Shown: in pieces, positions 26,425-35,778 of the stretch | Layout: each line of letters opens with the position of its first letter | Numbering within the stretch: the first letter of the stretch is position 1 | Source of the DNA: Roseimaritima sediminicola | GTDB taxonomy: Bacteria; Planctomycetota; Planctomycetia; Pirellulales; Pirellulaceae | Reading direction: 5' to 3' | NCBI RefSeq assembly: GCF_009618275.1 | Contig: NZ_WIAD01000018.1 | Location: 29,146-93,145, forward strand | Length of the DNA stretch: 64,000 nucleotides | The notes under the pieces: model-generated | Told to the model about the DNA's origin: nothing | The model's input: the letters and a program-made list of their open reading frames with translations, nothing else | The model's database searches: none | Translations under genes and position numbers: made by a program

Positions 26425-27513
26425 TTATTGTAGACCGACCAGCTCGCACAGGTGGGCTTGTGCGACCGGCTGCGGACAGCTCCAAACCAAGAAGAACAAG
26501 GCTTCGCGGCACCAGCGTCCGACCGGGTGATCGGCCACAAAACCGGCTCCCTTGGCGGCGGTCAACGCGGCTTGCGTGGCCCGCAGGACCAGGCGATTGG
26601 CTTGGCCACGCAGTTCGCCGAGGTCACAATTTGGGTGACCTTCGGCGGCGTCCAGCAACCGCCGCTCGGCGGCCGAAACGTCGGCGTCCAAGCGGCCCGC
26701 GACATCGGCCAGTTCCGCTCGCCCTGCGGCTTGCTCCAGCAGATAATCCGCCGCGGCGCGGGCCAGACCGATGGCCAGAGTCGATGTTTGCAGCCCGCCG
26801 GTGTTGCCGCCCTGGCCGGTACGCATCACATCGGCGACCGGGCCGGCCAGAATGTTTTCAGCAGGCACCACCGCCCCGGAAAAGTCCACACGGCCGGTGC
26901 AGCTGGACGACAGAGCGACCAGCGGTATCGGCTCCGCAGGACGCACGGCATCCTGATCGCACGGGACCGCCGCCAGGATCTGCGTTCCATCGGCCGCGCT
27001 CGCTCCGACCACCAACAGGTCGGCGTGGGCCGCGCCGGTGACCCAGGGTGAGAATCCTTCCAGCCGATACCCATTGCCGCCCAAGCCGGGGACCTGCGGT
27101 TCGGGATGGGCCGCCAGTGCGGGGCGTCCCAGATGTTGCCGACTGGTCGTCAGGTGGCTGATCCCGACGGTTGCGAAACTTTCTCCGGCCAACAACGACG
27201 GCAACCACCGCTGGGCCACCGAACGGTTCTCGCTGGCGGCGATGCGGCGGCACGCACCCATCCGCTGGGTGATGACAAAAGTGGTCGTCAGGTCCGCCGC
27301 AGCCAGTCGAAGGTAGCCCCGTGTCTGGTCCGCCGGACTCCAGCCATACCCGCCGTCCTGCTCGGATAGGAACCAGCGAAACACACCGGCACGGCCACAC
27401 GCCCGCAGGGCCTCTTCCGGAAAAACCGCCACGTCGTCGCTGACGGTCAAGTCGCGCAGCCGATCGCACAGGCGATCCATCTCGACGGAGTCGGGCGTTA
27501 GAATCGGAGCCAT
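26425..27513 (-). CDS. Acyl-CoA dehydrogenase-family protein
   Basis: The 362-residue product has the three-part acyl-CoA dehydrogenase plan: an N-terminal helical domain with EQDGGYGWSP, a central beta domain with GNGYRLEGFSPWVTGAAHAD, and a C-terminal helical domain with AKGAGFVADHPVGRWCREAL. In place of the usual EGT motif near the end it reads VWSCPQPVAQAH, so active-site chemistry may differ from beta-oxidation enzymes. The start at 27513 was chosen because the region further upstream consists of hairpin repeats. It lies 110 nt upstream of the ESX-like operon on the same strand, with no clear functional link. Confidence 0.82.
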   Translation of the reverse strand: MAPILTPDSVEMDRLCDRLRDLTVSDDVAVFPEEALRACGRAGVFRWFLSEQDGGYGWSPADQTRGYLRLAAADLTTTFVITQRMGACRRIAASENRSVAQRWLPSLLAGESFATVGISHLTTSRQHLGRPALAAHPEPQVPGLGGNGYRLEGFSPWVTGAAHADLLVVGASAADGTQILAAVPCDQDAVRPAEPIPLVALSSSCTGRVDFSGAVVPAENILAGPVADVMRTGQGGNTGGLQTSTLAIGLARAAADYLLEQAAGRAELADVAGRLDADVSAAERRLLDAAEGHPNCDLGELRGQANRLVLRATQAALTAAKGAGFVADHPVGRWCREALFFLVWSCPQPVAQAHLCELVGLQ

Positions 27514-27544
27514 GGTCAGGAACCCATCAAAGACACCAAAGTAG

Positions 27545-27600
27545 CTCGGCTGTCCCCAGCCGAGAAAGAAAAAAAAGCAGCTCGGCTGTCCCCAGCCGAG
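27545..27600. repeat. Two identical hairpins 36 bp apart in a divergent spacer
   Basis: Stems 27545-27551/27558-27564 and 27581-27587/27594-27600 each form CTCGGCT-GTCCCC-AGCCGAG. An A-rich spacer separates the copies. They lie between divergent genes, so they are more likely a repeat or operator than terminators. On the minus strand the loop reads GGGGAC, the same core as the repeats near 62.4-63.9 kb. Confidence 0.85.
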
Positions 27601-27669
27601 AAAGATCACAAGACCACACCGACGCGGTTTGCCTTCTCTCGAGCTTTGCACATAAGGACGACCACAGCA

Positions 27670-28557
27670 ATGACGACACGCCCCCCGGAACTGCCGACCG
27701 CACCGCGGCGGGACGACGACGCGCACAAGGGATCGTTCGGTCACTTGTTGTTGGTCGCCGGCAGCCGCAACATGAGCGGCGCGGCAAGGCTATCGGGTTT
27801 GGCAGCCCTGCGAGGCGGCGTGGGTTTGTTGACGATCGCCACGCCCCGCTCGGCCCAATCCATCGTGGCGATGCAAAATCCCGCCTGGATGACCCTCCCA
27901 CTGGATGAAGCTGACGACGGACTGGCCGGCGGTGTGGCCGAGCAAATCGAAACCGCATGGCGAGGCAAGCACGCGTTGGCTTTGGGTCCGGGTTTAGGAC
28001 AAGTCGCCACGACGCAGCAGGCCATTCGCCAGATCTATGCGACCTGCCCGCTGCCGATGGTCTTGGACGCCGATGGGCTGAACGCCTTTGCTCAGGATCC
28101 CAGCCAGCTGGCGACGCGTGCCGAGGACGCTCCCCGGATCCTGACCCCACATCCCGGCGAACTGGCCCGGTTGTTGGACTGCGATGTTCAACAGATCCAA
28201 CAGGATCGCGCGGCCGTGGCGGAGCGTTTCGCCCGCGAGCACCGCGTGACGCTGTTGCTGAAAGGACCGGCGACAATCATCACCGATGGCCGCCGCCAGT
28301 GCGTCAACCGGACGGGCAACAGCGGGTTGGCTCGCGGCGGTACGGGAGACGTGTTGACCGGTTTGATCGGAGCCCTGTTGGCTCAGGGGATGAGCCCCTT
28401 GGACGCGGGCGTTCTCGGAGCCCACCTGCAGGGCGCCGCCGGCGACATCGCGGCACAGCGTTACACCAAAGAGGCGATGTTGGTAACCGAATTGCTCGAC
28501 TGCCTCCCCGAGGCCTGGCGTTCCGTCCTGGAGTCACAAGCCGACCGTTCAAGTTAG
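27670..28557 (+). CDS. nnrD: ADP-dependent NAD(P)H-hydrate dehydratase
   Basis: The 295-residue enzyme has the ribokinase-like fold of the YjeF C-terminal domain: GSFGHLLLVAGSRNMSGAA near the start, ALGPGLG, VLDADGLNAF, LTPHPGELARLL, LLLKGPATIITDG and the catalytic/anion-hole segment GTGDVLTGLIGALLA. It repairs hydrated NADH/NADPH using ADP. The epimerase domain usually fused or adjacent (NnrE) is absent here. The start ATG 27670 has an AAGGA upstream; a TTG 24 nt earlier is less likely. It converges with the PEP-CTERM gene. Confidence 0.93.
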   Translation: MTTRPPELPTAPRRDDDAHKGSFGHLLLVAGSRNMSGAARLSGLAALRGGVGLLTIATPRSAQSIVAMQNPAWMTLPLDEADDGLAGGVAEQIETAWRGKHALALGPGLGQVATTQQAIRQIYATCPLPMVLDADGLNAFAQDPSQLATRAEDAPRILTPHPGELARLLDCDVQQIQQDRAAVAERFAREHRVTLLLKGPATIITDGRRQCVNRTGNSGLARGGTGDVLTGLIGALLAQGMSPLDAGVLGAHLQGAAGDIAAQRYTKEAMLVTELLDCLPEAWRSVLESQADRSS

Positions 28558-28580
28558 CGTCGAAGGAGCAATTCACGTTC

Positions 28581-29249
28581 TCAAGCCGTTTCCACGGCGG
28601 CCCGTCGGCGGCGATGGCGCCATATGCCGACCACGGAGAGTACCGAGAGGACCGCGTAAGTCCCCGGCTCGGGGACGCCCGTCGCAGTGGAGCTGAACTC
28701 GAGTGATGCTGTTGGACTTGGCTGCAACGTGATGAGAACCGGTGGGTCTTCATCGCTAGCGTAGAATTCCGTTCGATTATCAAAATTGGGGGTGACCGAG
28801 AAGGAGCCAGTGGGACCGGTCACTTTGAAGGTTGCCAGAGTAGTTTTCCCATCTACCTCGAGGCCGCCGAAAATCGGTTTGGTAACATTTAAGATATAGG
28901 CGGAGTTAAAGTCTGCAGTATCCGAATGCGTCACTAATTCATCAGCCGAGTTATCATCATCGAAAACGATGTCGACGCCGTCCATGTTGCCATCGCCAAT
29001 CCCGAATGCGAAAGTACCACCCTCGATAAGTTGGTTTCCGTTATCGCTTTCGATCTGGACAACCAGTGTCGCGGTTTCCCCACTCCCAACGCTTACAGAA
29101 TCTTCGACAAAGCTCAGAATCAAAGCTGCCTCGGTAGCGGTGGGAGCCAAGCACAGGACACCGACGAGGACGAAAAAAAACACGCCGCTCTTGCATGGGC
29201 GAGAAATGTGGCTTTGTTTTCTATTTCCGGTAGCCGTTACGTTTTTCAT
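28581..29249 (-). CDS. PEP-CTERM sorting-signal protein
   Basis: The 222-residue secreted protein has a signal peptide (hydrophobic core FFFVLVGVLCLAPTATEAA, about 24-42). A beta-rich body follows, with an acidic DGNMDGVDIVFDDDNSADE stretch. The C-terminus reads VPEPGTYAVLSVLSVVGIW then RHRRRR, the three-part PEP-CTERM signal for exosortase processing. Codon use is visibly less GC-biased than in neighbours (runs such as AAATTGGGGG and ATTTAAGATATAG appear), hinting at foreign origin or relaxed selection. Expected location is the cell surface or extracellular matrix. No exosortase gene is in the window. Confidence 0.9.
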   Translation of the reverse strand: MKNVTATGNRKQSHISRPCKSGVFFFVLVGVLCLAPTATEAALILSFVEDSVSVGSGETATLVVQIESDNGNQLIEGGTFAFGIGDGNMDGVDIVFDDDNSADELVTHSDTADFNSAYILNVTKPIFGGLEVDGKTTLATFKVTGPTGSFSVTPNFDNRTEFYASDEDPPVLITLQPSPTASLEFSSTATGVPEPGTYAVLSVLSVVGIWRHRRRRAAVETA

Positions 29250-29505
29250 ACGATGTCCCTAGTCTCGTTCGGCGAGCAAATCGAAACCCCCTCTGCAGAT
29301 AGTAGAGCTAGTCGCCACCTCCAACAAGACGGGTATTTCGGGATCCCAGTCGCTGCGATCAAGAGACAAGTTTGCCGCGGGACCGCCACCATATCTTTGG
29401 AGATTCGCGACCAGAGCGGCCTAGTCCTGAAGGACGGTTCGGGTATACTCGACAGGACTATCTCATTTGTTCACTTCCGCGCTCGCAAGGCTGACCACAA
29501 CGGCT

Positions 29506-30975
29506 ATGTCTTTTCTACGCTGGATTAATCCGCTGCCTTTGTTTGCGGATCTACGGATGTTTGTGCGCGAGTACGTATCGACACGCCGTGCCGCGGGCCT
29601 GCTGCAAGGGCTTCCGTTTGTGATTTCGATGTTACTGCTGGGCGTCTTGATAGGTGTCTCACATTTCGAACTGCGCGACACGACCACGGCTCTGCAGGAA
29701 CGGTTGCAGACGGCTTTGGCGGACGAGGACACCGAAGCGGCCAAGCGATTGGTCCGGCAACTGCGGCGGGACCAACCCAACAACGAATTTCTGGCCTTCC
29801 AGGCCGGAAGGCTGGAATGGGGCGGACCGCAGCACGACGCGGCTTACCGGCAACTGTTTCAATTGGCAGTACGCGCCCAGTACGGCCCCGCGGCCGCCTT
29901 TCTAATCGAAAAGGACGCCGAGGCTCGCGAAGAAGAACTGCAACACCTGGAAACGATGCAGGATCGCCTGGCCGTGGTAGAGGTCGCCGTACGCCGCTAC
30001 CCGAAGGATTATCGGTACGCGGCGCTGCAGGCCGATTTACTGTTGGCCGACGATCGATCCGAAGAAGCCATCGCGATTTTAGAACCGCTTGCCGACATCG
30101 ACCCGGTGCGGTCTTTGCAATTGGCTTTGGTGCTGCGGAAACAGGGCGACCCGGCTGCAGCACGTCAGTATGCCCATGCCGGTATTGCTTTGTTGGACAA
30201 ACGCGACAGCGACGATGTCTCCGTCTCGAATCAATTGTTGCGAGCCGCCCTGAATCAATTGTTGGAGAACTGGGAAGAGGTCTTCCGGACGCTCCAGCCC
30301 ACGCAGGATCTCTCGGCAGAGGACCAGCAACAACTTCGGCGGGCGCACGCTCGGGCCCTCGTCTCCTACTCCCGCCATCAGCAGGACACACTGAAACCGG
30401 ACGAAGCGGTCAAGCAAGGTTTTGTGCATCTCAGCCAAGCGGTGCGGTTGGCGCCGAACGATCCCCAGATCATCGGTGCCGTATCAAGTTGGTTGGCCGA
30501 GCACGCCGACGCCGATGAATCCCAGCTCGCCATGCTGCAGGACGCGGTCGCTCAAGGCATGTCGCCAGAGTTTTCGCATTTCATCTTGGGGACGACTCTA
30601 GTCCTCCGCGGGGAAGGCCAGAAGGCGGCCGTCCATCTGGAACTGGCTCAGGAACAGTTTCCGACCAGTCCAGCCATCTTGAACAATCTTGCATTTACCC
30701 TAGCCACCCAAGAGGAACCCGATTTGCCCCGCGCGCTGCAGATCGTTGAAGTGGCCCTGGAGCAATCGCCTGATCACGCCTTTATCCGCGACACTCGCGG
30801 CCAAATCCTGATCAAAATGGAAGACTACAAACGGGCGATTCCGGACCTCGAATTCGCCCTTCGCGAACCGCGTTTGCAGGTCGAAGCTCATCGCAGCCTG
30901 GCCGTCGCCTACGAAGCTCTGGGGCAGCAGGCGATCGCCGACCGCCACCGAAAACTCGCGAAAGAGAAAGAGTAA
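29506..30975 (+). CDS. Membrane-anchored TPR protein
   Basis: The 489-residue protein has one N-terminal membrane helix (about 34-54, GLPFVISMLLLGVLIGV). The rest is tetratricopeptide-type helical pairs. Recognisable repeats include DEDTEAAKRLVRQLRRDQPN early on, and AILNNLAFTLATQEEPD and HAFIRDTRGQILIKMEDYK near the C-terminus. The start at ATG 29506 is preferred over the in-frame TTG 39 nt earlier. The stop is the first of four tandem GAGTAA hexamers (30970-30993), each supplying another in-frame stop. Its role is unknown; it probably organises a cell-envelope complex. It is divergent from the PEP-CTERM gene. Confidence 0.85.
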   Translation: MSFLRWINPLPLFADLRMFVREYVSTRRAAGLLQGLPFVISMLLLGVLIGVSHFELRDTTTALQERLQTALADEDTEAAKRLVRQLRRDQPNNEFLAFQAGRLEWGGPQHDAAYRQLFQLAVRAQYGPAAAFLIEKDAEAREEELQHLETMQDRLAVVEVAVRRYPKDYRYAALQADLLLADDRSEEAIAILEPLADIDPVRSLQLALVLRKQGDPAAARQYAHAGIALLDKRDSDDVSVSNQLLRAALNQLLENWEEVFRTLQPTQDLSAEDQQQLRRAHARALVSYSRHQQDTLKPDEAVKQGFVHLSQAVRLAPNDPQIIGAVSSWLAEHADADESQLAMLQDAVAQGMSPEFSHFILGTTLVLRGEGQKAAVHLELAQEQFPTSPAILNNLAFTLATQEEPDLPRALQIVEVALEQSPDHAFIRDTRGQILIKMEDYKRAIPDLEFALREPRLQVEAHRSLAVAYEALGQQAIADRHRKLAKEKE

Positions 30976-31099
30976 GAGTAAGAGTAAGAGTAAGACCGAA
31001 AAGTGGCTGTAGCACGACGGTCCGGCGAGCGACGCAAAGCCTGAGTTACAATGGTGCGTCGAAACCTTTGCTTTCCTCTCCCTTCGCGATGCCCTACCA

Positions 31100-33106
31100 A
31101 TGCGATTCCTTCTACCGCTTTGTTGCTTCCTCCTTGCTGGATCGCTGTTTACCGCGACACAAAACGGCTCGGTGACCGCCGCGGAGCCCGACCCGATTCA
31201 GTACAGCGTGACGTTTGCCCAGGCCGACCGGCACGTTGTCGACGTGGAAGCGATTATTCCGGCCGCAGGAAAAGAGACGCTTGAACTGATGATGCCGGTC
31301 TGGACGCCGGGCAGCTATCTGGTTCGCGAGTACGCTCGAAACGTCGAGACGATCACGGCCTCGGCGGTCCCGTCGGCCGAACCCTTGCCGTTGACCAAGA
31401 CGGCCAAAAACCGTTGGCAGATCAAACTCACCGGCAAACCGACCAGCGTGCGGCTGCGGTACCGTTTGTATTGCCGAGAGATGAGCGTCCGTACGAACTG
31501 GATCGAACGCGATTTCGGCATGCTCAACGGGGCGGCCACTTTTATTACGCTGCGTGACGATGTACGGCGTCCCCACCGCGTACGTTACGTCTTGCCGCCG
31601 ACCTGGAGCCAGGCGGTGTGCGCGCTGCCCTATGCCGATCCGGATACGAACGATACGGACACGGAAAACACGTTTGACACGTTTGACACGTTCCAGACAT
31701 TCGTGGCCGATTCGTTTGACGCCTTGGTGGACAGTCCCGTTATTCTGGGCAACCCCAAGATCGCGACCTTTCACGTCGATGGCATCGAACACCAATTGGT
31801 CACGATTAATGACGATGGCCTGTGGGACAACCAAGCCGCGGCCGAAGACGTGCGCCGGATCGTTGTTGCCCAGCGAGATTTCTGGGGCAGCCTGCCGTAT
31901 TCGCGGTACTTGTTTTTAAATGTAATCGGAGAGTCGCGGGGTGGCCTCGAGCACGATCAGAGCACGCTGCTGATGACCAGTCGCTGGAGCTATCGCGATC
32001 CCCAGCGGTACCGGTCGTGGTTGGGATTGGTTTCGCACGAATTGTTTCATGTCTGGAACGTGCGGCGGCTGCGGCCGCGCACGCTGGTGACCTATGACTA
32101 CGAACGCGAGAACCACTTCGACGAGTTGTGGATCGCCGAAGGCGTGACCAGTTACTACGATGACCTGCTGCAGCGCCGTGCGGGTCTGTTGACCGAAAAA
32201 GATTATCTCGATCGGATCAGCAAGACGCTGGCCAGCGTGATGGATGCCCCCGGCCATCGTGTGCAACCGCTTCGCGATGCCAGTTTCGATGCCTGGATCA
32301 AGTACTACCGCCCGGACGAGAACGCCGTCAACGCTCGCATCAGCTACTACACCAAGGGCGCTCTGGTTGCGTGGTTGTTGGATGCCAAAATCCGCGAGTC
32401 CACCGGCGGCAAACGATCGCTCGATGACGTCATGCGGCAGCTCTATTCCCAGCACGGTTCCCATGCCGGGAAGCGTCGTGGGTACAGTTCGGCCGAGTTC
32501 CGCAAGATCGTCGACCAGGTGGCCGGCCAACCGCTCAGCCCGTTCTTGGAGGAAGCGGTCGACCGAACGACACCGCTGGACTTCACGTCGGCACTCGACT
32601 GGTGGGGGCTGCAACTGGGGGAACCGGAGCAAGGCGAGGAACCCGATACGAAAGACGGCCAGAAGGACGGCGACGAACAAGCGAAAGATGGCGACGAACA
32701 AGACGAGTCCGCCGACGATGCGTTGGCCGCCTCGGCTACGGCCAACGCCCCGGAAACGCCTTACGTGGGAGCGACGGTTTCGGAACAAGCCGGCCGGATG
32801 ATCGTGGCAACCGTACTGCGTGGCTCGCCCGCCGACCGCGCGGGCTGGAATGTCGATGATGAACTGGTGGCCCTGGGAGGCTTTCGCGTCACGGCCACAC
32901 TGTGGAAGGAGCGCCTGGCCCAGTTCGCCACCGGTGAACCGATCGATTGCCTGCTGTCGCGACGCGGACGCCTGGTCGAACGTCAGATCGTGCTCGAGCC
33001 CTCGCGCGGCGAACCCTGGAAACTGCGGCAGATCAAGAAGCCGTCGGACCAACAGCAACAGCGAAGAGAACGTTGGCTGAGCGTCCTCGAATCGAGCACG
33101 CCCTGA
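31100..33106 (+). CDS. M61-family metallopeptidase with C-terminal PDZ domain
   Basis: The 668-residue protein has a signal peptide (cleavage near 28), an N-terminal beta domain with VWTPGSYLVREYARNVE, and a gluzincin catalytic domain with zinc motif HELFH at 313-317. DELWIAEGVTSYYDDLL supplies the third ligand Glu. A PDZ domain at the C-terminus reads VGATVSEQAGRMIVATVLRG then SPADRAGW. These features define glycyl-aminopeptidase-like M61 enzymes. A roughly 45-residue Asp/Glu/Lys/Gln linker (KDGQKDGDEQAKDGDEQ) is inserted before the PDZ domain. It is probably periplasmic and involved in peptide or protein turnover. It stands alone. Confidence 0.93.
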   Translation: MRFLLPLCCFLLAGSLFTATQNGSVTAAEPDPIQYSVTFAQADRHVVDVEAIIPAAGKETLELMMPVWTPGSYLVREYARNVETITASAVPSAEPLPLTKTAKNRWQIKLTGKPTSVRLRYRLYCREMSVRTNWIERDFGMLNGAATFITLRDDVRRPHRVRYVLPPTWSQAVCALPYADPDTNDTDTENTFDTFDTFQTFVADSFDALVDSPVILGNPKIATFHVDGIEHQLVTINDDGLWDNQAAAEDVRRIVVAQRDFWGSLPYSRYLFLNVIGESRGGLEHDQSTLLMTSRWSYRDPQRYRSWLGLVSHELFHVWNVRRLRPRTLVTYDYERENHFDELWIAEGVTSYYDDLLQRRAGLLTEKDYLDRISKTLASVMDAPGHRVQPLRDASFDAWIKYYRPDENAVNARISYYTKGALVAWLLDAKIRESTGGKRSLDDVMRQLYSQHGSHAGKRRGYSSAEFRKIVDQVAGQPLSPFLEEAVDRTTPLDFTSALDWWGLQLGEPEQGEEPDTKDGQKDGDEQAKDGDEQDESADDALAASATANAPETPYVGATVSEQAGRMIVATVLRGSPADRAGWNVDDELVALGGFRVTATLWKERLAQFATGEPIDCLLSRRGRLVERQIVLEPSRGEPWKLRQIKKPSDQQQQRRERWLSVLESSTP

Positions 33107-33347
33107 GCAAGCAGCCGAAAGCAGGCAGGCAGCCGAAAGCAGGCAGGCAGGCTGCCGCTTTTCGCGTGCCTTGCCAGCGAGGATCGGTTAGCCTCTAGGA
33201 AATCACTGGCGGCGTGGATTGCACCCCAGGATGGCGTCTTGTCCGGAGCAGAGGCTTGCCGGGCTTGGATGTGTACGCCCCTTCACCCGTGCTCGCGATC
33301 TGTCCTCGCCGCCAAAGTCCCAGCCCTGTCTTTGGCGAGAGTATCTG

Positions 33348-35778
33348 TTGTTCGTATCGCCGTCGCTTCGTTTGCTCGTACCGCTGATGACGCTGGCCGT
33401 GTTCTGCTTGCCACGCAGCGCAGCGGAAGCCCCGCAGGGTGGCCCACGCACGCAGGACGATCTGGAACAGATTACCGACTTCCTCCAGATGAATTGTCTG
33501 GATTGCCACAACACGGCCGAAGCCGAGCGGGATCTGGATCTGGAAACCTTTGTCGCCACGGCGGAGTCGACCCTGCATACGGACCGGGCCCCTGTCGGCG
33601 GAGACATCAACGTTTGGGAAACCATTCTCAAACGCCTGAAAGGCCGGCAGATGCCACCGCCGGATGCCTATCGGCCCGACGAATCGGCGTATGCGGCGGT
33701 CGTCGCCGCGCTGCAGCGTCGGCTGGATCGGCATGCCGAAACCCATCCGCCGTCGTACAATCCCTCGGACCTGAGGCGGTTGACCCGCACCGAGTACGGT
33801 TATGCCATCGAGGACTTGCTGGACCTGCAGGTGGACGCGACGCGTTGGTTGCCCGCCGATTCCTCCAGCCATGGTTTTGACAACATCACTGTGGGTGATC
33901 TGTCGCCCACGCGGATGGAGCGTTACCTGACGGCCGCCCAGCAGATCAGCCGATTGGCGGTCGGCGGTCGGCGGTCGCTACGATGCTCCGGTGGGCGAAA
34001 CCATTCGCGTCCCCGGTGATCGCACTCAGGAAGAGCATGTCGAAGGCCTGCCGCTGGGGACTCGCGGCGGAGTGTTGGTGCCGTACACATTTCCGCGTTC
34101 GGGCGAATACGAAATCCGTGTTCGCTTGGTCCGTGACCGAGACGAACTGGTCGAAGGGCTGCTGGAAACGCATCACCTGGACCTGTTGCTGGACGACGAC
34201 CTGCTGCAGCGGTTGACCATTGAACGTCCCCGGGGCCGCGACCATACGCAGGTCGACGCCCACCTGCGATTGCGGTTTCATGCCACCGCGGGTCCGCATC
34301 GGTTGGGCGTCACCTTTCCCCAAAAGACGATGGCTTTGATCGAAACCAAGCGTCAACCATTCGATGCCCGCTTCAACCAACATCGCCATCCGCGTCAGGC
34401 ACCCGCCGTTCAGGAAGTATCCATCGTGGGACCGCTGGACGACGCAGCTTTGGCCGGCACCGAGACGTTTGAAACGCCCAGTCGCCGGCGCATTTTTATC
34501 GCGCGTCCGCAGACCGCCGAACAACTCGACGACGCCGCTCGGCAGGTGATCGGTCGGTTGCTGCGACGCGCCTACCGGCGACCCGTCAGCGAAGCCGACT
34601 TTCGCGAACCGCTTAGGTTCTTTGCCGACGCGGCGGCCGATCGCGCCGGCACGCGTTCGCTGCAGCAGCGTTTCGAGGCGGGTATCGAAGCCGCGTTGAC
34701 GGCCATCCTGGTGAACCCACATTTTCTGTTTCACTTGGAATGGAGCTCTCATGCAGACCTGAGCCCTGACTTTGCGCTGGCCTCGAGGCTGGCCTTCTTT
34801 CTATGGAGCGGCTTACCGGACGACACGCTGTGGGAACTGGCCCTGCAGGATCGCCTGAGCGATCCGGTGATATTACGAGCTCAAGTCCAGCGAATGCTGG
34901 AGGATCCTCGCAGCGAGCGGTTGGTCGAAAACTTTGCCGACCAATGGCTGTACCTTCGGAATTTGGAAACGATGACGCCGGACCTACGGGCGTTCCCCGA
35001 TTTTGATGACAATCTTCGCGATGCGTTTCGCCGGGAAACCCAACATTACTTTGCCCACGTGATGCGAGCGGACCGCAGCGTCCTGGAACTGCTGCACAGC
35101 GATTACACGTTTCTGAATCAGCGGTTGGCAAAGCACTACGAGATCCCCCACGTCTACGGCAGTCACTTTCGCAAGGTGACGGTCGATCCAGATCAGCATC
35201 GCGGTGGCTTGCTGCGCCACGGCAGCCTGCTGATGGTCACGTCCTACGCGACGCGCACCTCGCCGACGATCCGCGGCAACTGGGTTTTGGAGAACATTCT
35301 GGGAACGCCGCCGCCACCTCCGCCGCCCGATGTGCCGGCAATCCAACCCGCCGGTGGCGCGGTCCCCGTCAGTTTTCGCGAGCAATTGGCGCAGCATCGC
35401 GCCAACGCGGCGTGCGCCAGTTGTCATGATCTGATCGACCCGGTCGGATTCAGTCTGGACCGTTTTGATGCTTTGGGTCGCTGGCGAACCCGGATCGATG
35501 GCGAGCGCGTGGACGCTCGAGGCCGGCTGCCCGACGGGACGGTCGTCGAAGGCGTGGCGGAATTGGAAGCGGGGCTGTTGCAGCGGCCCGAGATGTTTGT
35601 CCAAACGATGGCGGAGAAGTTACTAACCTTTGCACTCGGTCGACACGTCGAGCCGCGCGATATGCCGGCCGTGCGACAGATCGTGCGAAGTGCCCGCGAG
35701 CACGACTACCGATTTTCGGAACTGGTCGTAGCGCTCGCGGCCAGTCGCCCTTTTCAAGCTGGGAGCAGTGAAGAATGA
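33348..35778 (+). pseudogene. DUF1587/1592/1588/1585 cytochrome-c-type protein, frameshifted
   Basis: Two overlapping frames together encode one planctomycete 'cytochrome c' protein. The first (to 34019) has a signal peptide, a haem-type CLDCH motif, and the DUF1587 region ending YLTAAQQISRLAVGG. The second continues from GRYDAPVGETIRVPGD through HVEGLPLGTRGG to DUF1592/1588/1585, with a second CASCH motif and a LTFALGR segment. The switch lies in three tandem copies of GCGGTCG (33957-33977). Removing one copy (7 nt) restores a continuous frame reading SRLAVGGRYDAPVGET. The start is uncertain (TTG 33348 before a signal peptide, ATG 33387, or earlier). Unless frameshifting or phase switching rescues it, the protein is truncated. 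Sequencing error is possible. Confidence 0.85.
33957..33977. repeat. 7-bp tandem triplication causing the frameshift
   Basis: GCGGTCG occurs three times head-to-tail at 33957, 33964 and 33971, inside a coding sequence. Two copies would keep the frame and three shift it by +1, as expected of slipped-strand expansion. Confidence 0.95.

Noticed and set aside
27545..27600. Tandem rho-independent terminators
   Set aside because: The flanking genes diverge, so no transcript should end here. Treated as repeat or regulatory elements.
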